Shown piece after piece: positions 26,801 to 38,100 of a stretch of DNA of 64,000 nt (position 1 is the stretch's first letter; each line of letters starts with the position of its first letter). The stretch is from Mesaphorura yosii (lineage: Eukaryota; Arthropoda; Collembola; Poduromorpha; Tullbergiidae), in NCBI GenBank assembly GCA_009869945.1, contig WIXG01000159.1, positions 62,001 to 126,000 on the forward strand, read 5' to 3'. Under the pieces are notes generated by a model, which did not search any database, was not told the DNA's origin, and saw nothing but the letters and a program-made list of their open reading frames with translations. Position numbers and translations under genes: made by a program.

Positions 26801-29800
26801 ATTGTTGACTTGTGAATCTTGGCAGCTTGGTAGCGCAGCGAGGGATCCAAGTAGAATGCTGATTGCTACTTGTACCCTCCTCACAATGGACACATGAAGA
26901 ATGAAAGATAATTTTCATTCTTTGGTTCCCTTTTCACAGAGTTGCCTGCGTTGCGAGTGATCAGGTGTCATGCGCCAATAAGGAATTGTAATTGTGGTCC
27001 ATCATTAGTGCGTACGCGTACGCAGTGCACAATGCCAAGAATTAAATCAGAATGCAGTAGCTTGATTCACAATCCCACAATATTGGTTCCAATTGGCATG
27101 AATTTGTATCAAGAATTTGCATTCGCCATTCGCGAGGCTGCCGCATTAGAATTCAAATCCGTGAGTGCTCACGCGTTCCACGCAGGACGCAAGAGGCTGT
27201 CACTGTCAGAGAGCATTGCTCTCCTCGAATAATAAATCTGACAAAAATTGATTCTGTGAGGTCCGACTTAGCATTATGCGTTTGGCATTTGGATATGGAC
27301 ATAAATCCAAATCACAGGCGAGCCTGCCTCTTTGTTCACAGAGAGCAATCAATTGACAGAAGCCAAACATCTGATAACATTCTTGATTCCAATTTCTAAG
27401 CGTTACGGCAAGCATTAGGCATTAAGCTTTCATTCGGCTGATGACGATGATTTGAATAACCGTGGTTGATGTTTTAAAATTCACGCAATGCCTTGCCTTG
27501 CCTTCTCGTCTCTTCACACATCACACCCTTTCTGCGCCACATCTCCATTTGGATTCGGAAATCTTTTCTTACACATTTGCATTGTTCTTAATGTATAATG
27601 CAATGCGCAAGCGCTTCGTGAATGTGTAATGTGAATGTGTGAGGCTGCGAAGAGAAAGAGAGAATTGTCTTGTCAGCTTCTGATTCTGATAACACATTTT
27701 TCATATTCTTTTGTTGTGCATAAGAATTGAAACGCTGATTGTGTGATATTTTTATGAATTAGGAAGCTGGGTAGGCCACCAATGAAGTGGCGGACTTCTG
27801 AAATAAATCTTGAGCAAATGCGAATTTCAATTTGGAAATTCATAACTTTCTCGTTTTGACACATTTCGGGGTCTGCGGCCAAAATAAGGCGAATGGCTGG
27901 GGAACTGACTCAAAACCAAAACGTAGCGAATGACTGCTATCAGGCCGGCCTATCAATTATCGTCTGCTGCCATCAAACCCACAAATGCCACTTCACGAAA
28001 TCATGTATTTAATCCATGCCAGTGCGTAAAGTGTCTCCAATTATACACTTATCACAAAGAAATATGGGTTTTCATGTTTCGCTCAAAGTGATACCACTAA
28101 TAATAGCCGCCACGGCCACTCATTTTGTTCCTTCCTTTCATTCGTTTCGCCCATCAATGGTTTGTTCCGTGCTGCGCACTTTTCGACATTTCCTCACGCG
28201 CTTTGCTTTTAATGGCCCTGCACTAATAATATACGTGCAGTAGAATGGAGCCACCAAGCCACAGCACGGCATGCCACGGAAGAAGGTCTGAATCGAAATC
28301 TAAATCGAGATCGAGTAAAATATGACGACGCATGAAATGTGGCCTGGAAAGTGAAGGTGCGAGAGCCATTAGCTCTTTAGCAAATGTTTTCACACGCGGT
28401 TTTTCAACAAATACAGAGCTAGAAAAGTGTACGGCAATGGTTATAATTTCAGAAATGTATTTAATTCAATGTCTGCAGTCTGCTACATCGCATCGACCGC
28501 GTTTCGCGTAGCATGCGGCATGGGTCATGAATTACGAGCACTTTTGGATGGTCATTAATACGATTGCGGTTGATTGTTGGGCGCTGGGCACAAGAAAGGC
28601 AGAGAGGAAGTTGGAAACTTTGCTCGATTTATTCGACTCGCTTTTTACTCATCGTTATCATGAAACACGATTGACTATCGTCATCATGCGATCCGATTTT
28701 TCGGCTTTCATTCTATTGTTTCCTTTTTGGGACTCGTTCGTTCGTTCGTTCGCTTTGTGTCGGTTGCATCGCATGCTCGCTCGACTTTTTAAAAATTCAG
28801 GTTGAGTGTTGCCAAGTCGCACATAATTTGCCACGAATGCCAATGGAAGCGTTCTCCGCTGTAATTTATAGTCGTTTGAGCCCCACGAGGAGGATGCATT
28901 CAAACAAACTATTGAATTATTGCCATTAAGGCACTCAGTGTTTGTTGTGTGATTATTCGATTGCGTTTTCACTTTCTGCTGGTCTCCGTTGGTTCGTTTG
29001 CCCGCTCATTATTCATAAAGAGGGAGTTGACGATGATGAAAAATAATGCCTGTACAGCACAGCGTTTGCGTTTCGTGCAGCGCAAGGTGTAATCGCTGGT
29101 CGGATTTTAATGGCTGATTCCTGAAAGAGGGCATAATTACCACAATAGCAGCGTGCCAGTAAACTCTGGAGTAACGACATGCAAACTTGTAAAGTGCCAT
29201 TCAGCCATTCTCGCTTTATGTTATTGCGTCTCGTGAGTCCTATCGCAATCGCTTTCGCTGGGTATCGTGAATTTGGGTATGAAATATGGGAGAAAGGTGT
29301 GCACGATGGTGTTGATTCGTGAGAAAAGGTTTCCCCTGCCTTTTCATGGGATTATTCGCAGTACAGGGTAGAAATATTTTAACAAGCAGCCTGTACATGT
29401 GCGTTAACCTCATGGCTGGTCATAGAAATGAGGCTACCTATTGATTTTTATGGCTCTGCCTGCATTACGCCCGTGCCATAATTACAGCGTAATCTGCACT
29501 TAATTTTGCCGTCCTATTCTTGGCGACAGAAATAGTGCACCACTTTCTCTTGCAAGGGCGAAGTTGGCATTTTTATTAATGATGTTAAGATTTTAAAACA
29601 TTACCGTCAAAAGTTCGCAGTGAGCATGCAATTCTCATTCTCGGTTTGACAATTGCATTAATTTTCCTTTATCGCGTTTACGGTTTACAAGTCGTGAGAT
29701 TGGGCTGCGCAATGTAAGGGCATTGAGCTTATCTTGAAACAACTCGGGTACAAGTTTATTAACTTTATGACTTTATGGTTCATTTTCTTGAAACAAGAGA

Positions 29801-32800
29801 ATTTATTAGCCTCTCATGACACCTGGCTCCTTGTACTAAAATTTGTAGCAAAAGGAACCAGAGCTGAGCAGTCTGTACTGGTGTAGTTTGAATTTGTTCG
29901 AAAACTTGTATCGGCTTCTCACGTGAAATTAGTTTATTACGTCCACAATCACAATTAAGTAGCCTGAACCAGGCTTGTTCATCAGCTTTCGATCTTGCGT
30001 TCGCGTTCGCGTTCGGTTCGTTTGATTTTCCGAATATTATTTTATTACCTTTAATGGTTTGACACTTCAATAATACAAGCGGCATCGTATGAATGGATAA
30101 GAATAACTGTTCATAATTATTTTGTAATATTTGCAAAGGCGAATGACTTGAATAACTAATATATCGAGAACAAAATTTGACGCTTCAGTCATTGTGAATG
30201 CACGTACGCCAAAGCCGGCCAAAATTGGGATAAAACATGGCCAGCTTTCTCCAGTCAAAGTCTCAGAAGTTACTTCAGCCCGACTTCCTTTTTCGTACTC
30301 GAGTTCATTTTTCGTTAATGAGCTCACTTAATATTAATGACTTGACTCGGAGTTCATGTAAGCCATAATTTGGGCTGGGGCCTGCGCGGCGACTCGCCTT
30401 TAACTCCTTTTCTCGCTCGTACAGATAATGAAACTGGAAGGAAGGAGGGTCTGTGCTATGTTAATTTATGAAGATGAGAACTCGCACCACACACAAATAA
30501 GCGGTTCAACAGCGCCCGTCGGAGTCGGCTGTTTGAAACGTCATTACGATCATGTAACCAACTAATAATAGTAAATACGAATACGAAGTAGCTCGACTGA
30601 ACCGCTCTCATTTGGAAGAGACGAAGTGGCAATCCGAAAGAGAAATGGGCATCTTTCTTTCGCCGTGCGCTGATGCACGCTCATGCAAAAACCATGTTGG
30701 TGTTGGGAGAAGGTGATCTCGACACTTCATCATCTCCGTGTGACTACAACACGGGTGGCCCAATTTCCTACATGGAAATGGAGACCACAATGAGGATTCG
30801 TCGTTACCACACGCTTGCGAACAAGATTCTTGATACTTTCTGGATCATTTAAGACAGCGTAGTGCTATAACTCAAAATATTTATAACGTTAAGTGTCTGC
30901 GTTCTTCGGTTTCAGCCTCCTCCCGTTCCCTTTCAATGCATTTAAATTGCTTCCTTATTAACTCATTACTGCAAGACTCTCGGAGTAGAGACGCAGTTCC
31001 TTGTGCTTGGCGAACTGCGGTGGCTTGAATTTAAATTCGGATGTCGACTCCACTTTCAACCCGTTCATTCATCATAATCGCATGCCTTATGCAATAATGG
31101 AAGGCAGACATCATTGAAATATAAATCTTAAAGGAAATGACTCAGAATCCATTCATTTGCTGATGGTCTTTGCCAAAACTTGATTTTGAAACGGAATTTT
31201 CCAATGCACGAGCATTATGCATTTCCTTATTTAAAAAATTGTATTGCTTTCGCTTAGAACGCTTTTGATTCAGAGTCTCGCGTGTTATTCACTGAAATCT
31301 CTATTTTTCAGATCACTAAACTGAAGATTGACAGCAACCCGTTCGCAAAGGGATTTCGCGACTCATCACGTCTCACCGAGTTTGAAAGGTAATTTTTGTC
31401 TTCACCTTTCCTTATTGTTCATGTTCATAATGGCTGAATTAATCTCTCCGTAACTGGACATCACAAAAGTATGGCTTGGCTTATGGCATCAGGATGTACA
31501 GTATTTAATAACGATATTATTATTGAGGAGATGCAGACAGGAAGATAAGATGGTAATGACCATAATGGTACGTGTTTAGGACGAGTAAGAGTGTTATCAC
31601 CATTATTACAATTTACAACTTTTTGTATCAGTCAGCAAAGAGCAGGGATCAAAGAGAAGACAATGAGGCTATTATTTTAGTAAACGCTAGCATCAGCGCT
31701 AAACGTTTGCCGTCGTGAATGGTGAATGGCGCCCACTGTCCAGACCAGATCAAAATCTTTATCTTGACTTGCCGAACCGGACTTGTGACGAGATTGCGTG
31801 CGCTGGCTCGCCACGAGAGAATCAAAATTCAGGGAAATCATTTTGTTTCAAATTATGTAACATACACAAATTCATGCAACGGCAACTTGTTTTGGAGTAA
31901 ATTATATTTAAACAACATTTGATAAGCCTCGGCTCAGATTACAAGCTCAAGCGAAGCGTACCGACAGTCTAGAGCCTGTATAAAGAAATTAATGGATACA
32001 GATACCGTGATACAAAATACAACTGTAATTAGCCTCGTTCTTTATTCAATTCAGTTCATTTTCCAGCACTTGATGATAATATAATCATTTTATTGCACGA
32101 ATCTATTTTTTACAGGGAAACAATGGAGACAATGCTCGTCGAGCAGCAGTACGTGCGTCCGCCGGGTTTCCGCGCGTTTGATTTGGATATGAGTAATCTA
32201 ACAATGGAAGAGAAAGCAATCCTCCAGGCCCGTGCCCAACTCATGGGTTTCAGGATTCCATTTCCAGGGCTGCCCGGCATGAACATGGGCATGGGATTTC
32301 CTCCACAGTTTGGCCCACCGCCAGGAATGGGCGGCGGTCCCGGTGGACACTCTCCTGGAAGCCGCATGGAGGCTGCTGCTGCTGCCGCGGCTTTGAATGG
32401 AAGTCTCAGCCAGTTGTATGCTATGAGTGCTGCGGCGGCCGCTGCAGCGAATGGCAATATTCCATCTCCTGGTTCCTCATCCTCGGGCAACAATGTCAAC
32501 AGCAATCCAGTCGGAAATCGCACTCCAACCAATCAGCAACAGCAGCAGTTACCGCTTCCAATACAACTTTGGACCCAGTGGGCCTCGCTTCACGGCTTGA
32601 CACCACAACTACTCGCCCACCAGGCACAATTGGCAGCTGCAATTTCTGCAGCAGCAATCTCGAGCCAGTCTGCACCCAATTTGCCGATGCAAACCATCAC
32701 AACAATGGCGAACGGAAGAAATGGTCATAATCAGAGCCCACCGCCAGCAAATGAGTCCTCATCATCAAGCGGGTCCACTCTTCGCCTGCCGCGTCCAATG

Positions 32801-33046
32801 TATCCTGTTCTGAGCTCGTCCTCCTCAAACACGATGATCATGAGTCCCGTTGGGTCGCATCGCTTCTCACCGTACTCGATCCCAACTCCGGCAAGCAGCA
32901 CGGCTTCGAGCAGCAGTAACAACAATGCTGGCTCAAACGGCAACAGCAATAACGGTCCAAGCAGTAATGCCACAAGGTCGGACAGAAGCCCACTTAGCCC
33001 ATTGTTGGATTCGCCAGAGTCGATAAAAGAGGAATCCATGTCATAG
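11565..33046 (+). CDS. Tbx20: Tbx20-class T-box transcription factor (H15/midline family), gene 1, complete, six exons
   Basis: Joined exons 11565-11859, 15414-15933, 25505-25778, 26210-26380, 31312-31388 and 32116-33046 give 2,268 nt and 755 residues. All introns are GT-AG with consistent phases. In order the protein has an eh1-like motif FSIAAII (16-22; Groucho recruitment in this family), Ala13 (28-40), the TIRPLEKFVESS block formed across the exon 1-2 junction, a His/Ser/Gly-rich linker, the T-box (about 249-441), and a Gly/Ala/Ser/Asn-rich tail with LWTQW (597-601) and a final IKEE. Hallmarks of Tbx20 are [50 protein letters not shown] and [16 protein letters not shown]. The start has A at -3, G at +4 and an in-frame TGA at 11,532. 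The product should be a nuclear DNA-binding regulator of AGGTGTGA-type sites; family members pattern heart, neurons and ventral appendages. Whether it is the H15 or midline equivalent is unresolved. Confidence 0.95.
11860..15413 (+). other. Gene 1 intron 1 (3.55 kb)
   Basis: Starts GTAAGC and ends TACTTGCAG. It separates the eh1/polyalanine region from the linker and T-box start, splitting a Glu codon after its first base. I see no coding or RNA gene in it, only AT-rich sequence. Confidence 0.85.
15414..15933 (+). CDS. Tbx20: Gene 1 exon 2: low-complexity linker and start of T-box
   Basis: Encodes residues 100-271 with split codons on both sides, donor GTAAGC. It opens with [13 protein letters not shown], runs through a Ser/Gly/Asn-rich disordered stretch, then [19 protein letters not shown], which leads into the T-box. 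The last residues, [10 protein letters not shown], followed by RRMFP across the next junction, are diagnostic of Tbx20-class proteins. The three cysteines just before the domain are noteworthy. Seven-mer-level homology to the family is confined to the two ends of the exon. Confidence 0.93.
18431..18698. repeat. Two direct copies of a 14-mer, 254 bases apart
   Basis: GCAAAGCGAAGCGA occurs at 18,431-18,444 and 18,685-18,698. Both sit inside longer GCGAA-type runs (for example GCGAAGGCGAAGCAGC just before the first copy). Degenerate relatives appear elsewhere in the window. It looks like a dispersed simple-sequence family rather than a transposon end. Confidence 0.55.
23124..23142. repeat. (GGCA)n microsatellite
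   Basis: Four consecutive GGCA units preceded by a partial unit (GCA), within gene 1 intron 2. Simple repeat without further features. Confidence 0.8.
25505..25778 (+). CDS. Tbx20: Gene 1 exon 3: T-box core
   Basis: Encodes [13 protein letters not shown] through [11 protein letters not shown] (residues 273-363), 274 nt, donor GTAAGT. It holds the central T-box beta-strands, including [18 protein letters not shown], the ADPPAPARL turn and [10 protein letters not shown]. The homologous exon of gene 2 has exactly the same length and phase; by eye 78 of 91 residues are identical. Synonymous sites differ widely, so recent gene conversion is unlikely. Confidence 0.96.
25779..26209 (+). other. Gene 1 intron 3 (431 nt)
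   Basis: Shortest intron, GTAAGT to AAAAGCAG, phase 0 between HGH and LVLNSMH. An alternative AG three bases upstream (26,206) would add one Gln (HGH-Q-LV). The chosen site matches the paralog, which joins GQ to IVLNSMH. I see nothing else in it. Confidence 0.8.
26210..26380 (+). CDS. Tbx20: Gene 1 exon 4: T-box, [10 protein letters not shown] to TAYQNQL
   Basis: Encodes residues 364-420 (57 codons), donor GTAAGT. It contains [14 protein letters not shown], a variable loop ([20 protein letters not shown]) and [20 protein letters not shown], the family signature. In gene 2 the same segment is split into two exons and is one residue shorter in the loop. Confidence 0.95.
28734..28752. repeat. 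(TCGT)n microsatellite
   Basis: Four TCGT units plus TCG in gene 1 intron 4; plain tetranucleotide repeat. Confidence 0.85.
29997..30014. repeat. (GCGTTC)3 repeat
   Basis: Three perfect hexamer units in gene 1 intron 4, followed by a degenerate GGTTCG. No further structure seen. Confidence 0.8.
31312..31388 (+). CDS. Tbx20: Gene 1 exon 5: end of T-box
   Basis: 77 nt encoding [19 protein letters not shown] and RLTEFE, residues 421-445, followed by a split Arg codon (AG|G) and donor [15 protein letters not shown] is the C-terminal T-box helix that inserts into the DNA minor groove in solved T-box structures. The gene 2 counterpart has the same length and phase and differs at two residues. Confidence 0.95.
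31389..32115 (+). other. Gene 1 intron 5 (727 nt)
   Basis: Starts GTAATT and ends TTTTTTACAG, phase 2, at the exact boundary between the T-box and the C-terminal tail; gene 2 has an intron at the same place. The open frame running from 32,093 into exon 6 is read-through of the intron end, not a separate start. Nothing else seen. Confidence 0.83.
32116..33046 (+). CDS. Tbx20: Gene 1 exon 6: C-terminal tail and stop
   Basis: Encodes residues 447-755 and TAG at 33,044. It begins [19 protein letters not shown], a post-T-box region comparable to the family, then a Met/Gly/Pro-rich stretch, two Ala7 runs (532-538, 551-557), a short Gln run, the [15 protein letters not shown] motif shared with gene 2, Ser-rich segments, [10 protein letters not shown] (695-704) and a final [15 protein letters not shown] fits the sumoylation consensus (hydrophobic-K-x-E). 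The tail is probably disordered apart from the short motifs. Confidence 0.94.
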
Positions 33047-33597
33047 GGAGAATTTTCTTTATTGCATACTGCATTCCAAAGTTAAAAGTTCCACTGTCGT
33101 TTCCCATCTTAATATTTCAAGTATTTGCAAGTGCAATCGATTTTTCTCGTAATTGTTCCAGTCAGTATTCACATTCAGCATTTCGTGAGATATTGTTCCC
33201 TTCTAACGTAATTACCTAATTAATTAATGTAGTTTTAGAATACGGGCACGTAGGTTTTGTGTTCTCGTGATAATTAACTTATTCTGCTTTAACTGTGGTG
33301 GTCCCACCACGGGCTAATGGTAAGGCTTTGACCGTGCTGTTGCAGTTTTGAGTTTTGTAAGCTGGAGATTCCCTTAACGCTAGAATTCGTGGTTTCGTAA
33401 ATAGAAAGTATTGCGTGCAGTTCCGTTTTTAGAAATGCATAAGTTCTCAGGTTTTCGCCCTCGTCCCTCAAAGTTTCTGCGTAGTTTAACCTAGCCAGTT
33501 CTCACCCGTCACGTGCTTAATTAAGCAAATCTCGTATTATCATTAAAGTATTATTATTGCAAGCACCATTGCGGCATAAACATACTTCTTAATGCGT

Positions 33598-33603
33598 AAT
33601 AAA
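33598..33603 (+). terminator. Candidate polyadenylation signal of gene 1
   Basis: AATAAA 552 bases after the stop codon, followed by a T/GT-rich stretch (ATTTGTTCGTTTTCTT) as expected for a downstream element. ATTAAA at 33,542 is an alternative. No transcript evidence is available. Confidence 0.4.
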
Positions 33604-35134
33604 TTAAATATTTGTTCGTTTTCTTACTTAATCGCGAGCCATCTACACCTTTGTTCATACAGCATGAGCAACAGAAACTAGTTGGCCAGGTACGAGGTAC
33701 TGCTGTCCTTCAATGCTTCCACTACTCATATCGTCATATCATATCCACTATACATGCAGTCTGGTGTACTGCACCGATAATTATACGAAACAAAGATTCT
33801 GGTTATTGTTTCTCTCATCTAATTATCATCAACTCTTGTGTACTCACCCACAAACAATTACAACGGCTCTCGTCAGTCCATTTGCAAGTCAACACATTCG
33901 TCCGTACTTGAGATTGAAAAACAATTAGAATTATGTCCGAAACCTGAAATTAATTCATTACAGGGGATTGTATGTAAATGAGTACGCAGTAAAAGTAAAC
34001 GAGAAAACTTCATCATAACTTTCGTCGTTGCTTGATTGCAGCGAGCCGCAGCTCAGTATTTGCAGAACTTCAAGCTCAACTTCAAAGTGGAGAACTTCTT
34101 CAGAGGACTTCTTTTGTTTTCTCACCAAGATTTATTAAGCATGAGTATCCAAAAACTTGCTCCATGTTGAAGTTGATTGGTGAGCTGTCAAATGTTGTCA
34201 AAACAAGGCATATGGAAGGCATGACCTGATATCTGGAATTTAATTCGCATCCTACGTCAAGTTGCTGTCTGGGCTCTCGAAGCTTTTAGACCTGCTTCGG
34301 CTGTTCGTTTGTCATTGGCTGCGGCTTTTGTCCCAATCAATCTGTTCTTTGACTGTCACATCAACGTGACGCCTTTGATGATATTTGTGATTGCATTGCG
34401 AGCAGTCGCTTCTCCTTTTACTCGTTTCAATACCTCGAACCTGAAGCCAAATCAGTGTTGATGAGTTATGAAAATTACCAAGTGGGCGTACACATAAGGC
34501 TCAAAATTCTGATAAATAATTCTGAAAGCTGTGTAATTACCTTTTCATAATGTACCGTAGAGCAACGCGTATAATTTACTCGAGTCCACTGTGAGGGTCG
34601 AGAACTTGATGAAGGGTGACCCAATCGAAGCACAACCACCTAAGGAATTAATTAACGATACTCACCTTTGTTGCACTCGTTCACTGCACTCCACACTACC
34701 CTTACTGACTGGCGCTGCATTCAGAGCATTGTGGCGCGGTGATAAGACGTCAAGCAACTTTTGTCGTGTAATTACTGGTCTGAAAAAGCGAGCACAAGTT
34801 TTTTGGGCACAGGAGTTGAATTTTTCATCAAACTCATCTGCTTTTCATCTGCGATCTTGTATGCTTCACGGACTCTCATAATTATTATTATTTTCTCACT
34901 TAATTACAAAGTAAATGTTCATTGCTTGGAAAAAGACACATTTTCACATGTTGTAAAAAGGTGGTCGGAACCGGAACGTGGAGTCGATGGACACACACGT
35001 TGAATTACCATACCATGCCTTATTCGTACGTGTTGCTTAATGGGAGTGGATTCTTGTAATTGCTGCGAAGCGAAGGAGTAAACAATGTAATGCTAAAATG
35101 TGAGAGATTTGAAGCATTGAACCAACGCGAGAGT

Positions 35135-35154
35135 TAATGCTAAGAGTAGCATTA
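35135..35154. repeat. Short inverted repeat TAATGCTA-AGAG-TAGCATTA
   Basis: Eight-base perfect arms with a 4-base loop, plus a further direct copy of TAATGCTA at 35,088. It could be a small hairpin or paired homeodomain-like TAAT sites about 2 kb past gene 1. Function unknown. Confidence 0.5.
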
Positions 35155-38100
35155 GCGCAAGTGGAGATGAAGTTCAAAATCTCTCAGCTTTTGGCTTGTT
35201 CCATCCCTGCAACCTGAGGACTTCAAAATCTAGGACACAATTTATGAATGATGAAAATTGTAATTAAAGTGTAATGGCTTTAGGTTTCGTCGATACTCCA
35301 AACGTTCAAATCCAATTTTCAAACTTCCAGCTTCGATTATGTCAGACCTTGTCGTTGATTAATCAATCTTTCGGTAACAGACTTACGTCTTTCGTCGGGA
35401 AAGGTGAGATTGTTCGTAGCCTAGACTTGTACTAGTAGGCACTAGGAAGTTTAATGCGATGTGTCTTTGGTTAGCCTTTCGTTTCCGGGCACCTTCGTTT
35501 TAAGGTGCGAAGTTATTTAAGGGTTCGCGTTCACGAGAGAACGTTCCTCATCTCTCCGCAGTCGAGTCGACACGCAATCCTGCTCTTTTTCATCATCAAA
35601 AGTGACAAAATGTTATTACGCTCAGAAATTGGTGCTTGGAAGTACGAGAAATGGGCGTTTCTACTCCTCTTCAAGTTTTGGCTTCGACCTAACCGTAATG
35701 ATGAAATTTTGGAAGGTTCATAAGAAAAATCACCCAATCCGACTCTAAATTGCATTTCACTTTCAGAATTTCATCATCGCATTTATCATTTTACTCTTTT
35801 GCTACTCGGATTTTGACATTTTGCCAGGATCAAGAGGAAGGAAATCATACAAGAACTTTCTGCCTGTCTGTTGAAGCCGATGTGGGTTTGAATGGAAGTC
35901 TGAAGTCTAAATGAAGGCTCCAAGTCGAGACTCGAGAACGGATAAGATTCAGATCACTTGAACAGAATAAAAAATTATTGTCATAAATTATCCAAGTGCA
36001 AGATATTTCTGGCGTGTTATGGTGTTAGTCATCTTGCATGAAACTGTGAGCTGTGAATTTCGGTTCAACTTCAACACTGCGGCTAAGAAAGTAACGTCCA
36101 CATGTGGGTCTTGTTAATTTTACACCAGAGTAAGGCAACCGCAATCGTAGTTCGTTATGTTTTCGGAAATTCAAGTCATTCATGTCGGGAAAAGTGCAGA
36201 GGAGTTCAAGAGTCTCAGTTTCCTCGCTCGCGCAGTGCAGTGGCTTGCCCGGAGTCAAGCGGACCCTCCACTGCGCTCCAATAAATACAATTAGCCACGC
36301 TTTGATATCCAACGCGAAATGCGCAGCGTGAACTCCCGTCATTCTTCCTCCCTTTCTCAATCTCTGCTGCTTTCTTCTGTCCTTCTGCCTGGAATCGTGA
36401 ACTCCTGCGTCTGCCAGACGAATTAAAGCTATTTGCTCTCATTTCAAAGTTCAGACACCTTTTATTGACCACTTCAGTTGGATTTTGATGGATTGATACA
36501 CTTTTCAGGCACCTGAGGCAGGAATTCGCATAATCTCAAGAAAACGAGCACGTAGAATTGGAAATGATTGACTCGGATCGCTCATCATCATCGGATTAAC
36601 GAATCACGAATATATAAACTTAAACTCCCTTGACTTTTTAAAAGCTTTCTTAACTTTGAGGCGAACTCGAAGTGAAGGCAATTTGTAACATTACCAGCAT
36701 TTGCTATTTGTTATAAAGAGATTAATTTGTTTGTAGTCGAGAGCAATGGAGGAGCTGTCAGTTACGTTTTTGACACCCCCAAAAAATGCTAAGATTTTTT
36801 TTGTGATGGCCTGCGTAAGAGGATTATTAAAATAATGCTGGGCAGGTAGCTTGTATTCAAAACCTATTATGACGATGAAAGTGATGCTGATATATGCGTC
36901 TAAAGACGAAGTGGCTGGCTACTTTGACTACTTGTTAAGCATTTCATGCATGAAAGCTCAAGATCTCGTTCTTGCTTACTAATTAATTGCCAAAGATTTT
37001 ACAACCAATCCGAAATTTATGTCACTGCACTGACAAAGAATGTAGAGAGCGTAATTGTCATATTTTGACGTGACAGGCTAATAATGTAGATCAAATTCAG
37101 CTCCAATTCCAAATTCGATCAATCATCGGCCTGACTTTTGTTTTGAGTCGTTCGTAATTGATCTAGCCCTCATTTCCGTCGATTTCTTCTCGTATTTGTC
37201 GAGTCAAGACACGACTTTCTACAATTCGTGTTCATGTTCTCACGTTTTCGAGCGCAGAAGAGACGCCTCGCTCGTCGTGATTAATTTCGTATTCTTTTCG
37301 GATGTCCGTCCAGCAAAGGAGTCCATAAATTTAATGCATTTTGTTCGTACGATTGTGACATTTTGTCAAAACAGAGCCGGAGACAAGTTTGATACGTGGT
37401 ACATTGACAATGACAATTTTCCTGTGCCGTTGTTAATACGAATGCCGTGCCATTTGTGATTGAAGCGATGCCATTTAATTTATGACCGACAATATAGTCT
37501 AGTCAGTCAGTCATGTTCAAGTTTTGCTTCAGGTTCCAGACTTTAGTTGTAGGCCACATCTTGTGTGTGAGGTCAATTGTTATTTAAAGACCATGGATAA
37601 TAAGCAGCAGGAGCTCCTGATGAAATATTAGTACAGCCAGAAGCTCGGCCCAGGCTTAGACTCATCCTGACTGGATTAGGCTGCTGTTTTCGGACAAACT
37701 CATTTCCATTTCAAAATTCACAGTAAAAAATATGACAAAAAATGAAATTTCATAATGCGAGTTGGACAGATGATGCTTATTATTGTTAAATATTTGTTAA
37801 GCATATAAATTATCATTTCTTTTCATAAGATACGCTACGCTTGTTACTTCTTGTTTGGGAATTTTTAATTCCTGTTGAGCTGTGAGACTTTGACTAGTCT
37901 GCAACAATGCAGAGGCCAATACCTTCATTCTTGATCTTGACGACTCGTCGCTGGAGAACGAAATCTTTCTGACATGATATCGTTATAATTCTTATTCTGA
38001 TTTTTTATATTGTGAACGAGTGTACGATAATATTTACGTACATTTTTCTCAAAAATAAATAATGAAGCGAAGGTTTGTATAAATTGGATGTGACTGATGC

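Larger units (their letters stand above)
26381..31311 (+). other. Gene 1 intron 4 (4.93 kb)
   Basis: Phase-0 intron, GTAAGT to TTTTTCAG, between QNQL and ITKL, a position also occupied in gene 2. It carries a (TCGT)n run at 28,734 and GCGTTC triplicates at 29,997. No coding or RNA gene is supported. Confidence 0.82.

Noticed and set aside
32093-32115. In-frame ATG just before gene 1 exon 6
   Set aside because: It precedes the acceptor TTTTTTACAG; homology and phase place the exon start at 32,116.
32110-32532. 140-codon open frame on the minus strand over gene 1 exon 6
   Set aside because: It is the antisense shadow of the Ala/Gly/Pro-rich coding exon, with poly-Ala mirrored in GC-rich codons and no domain.
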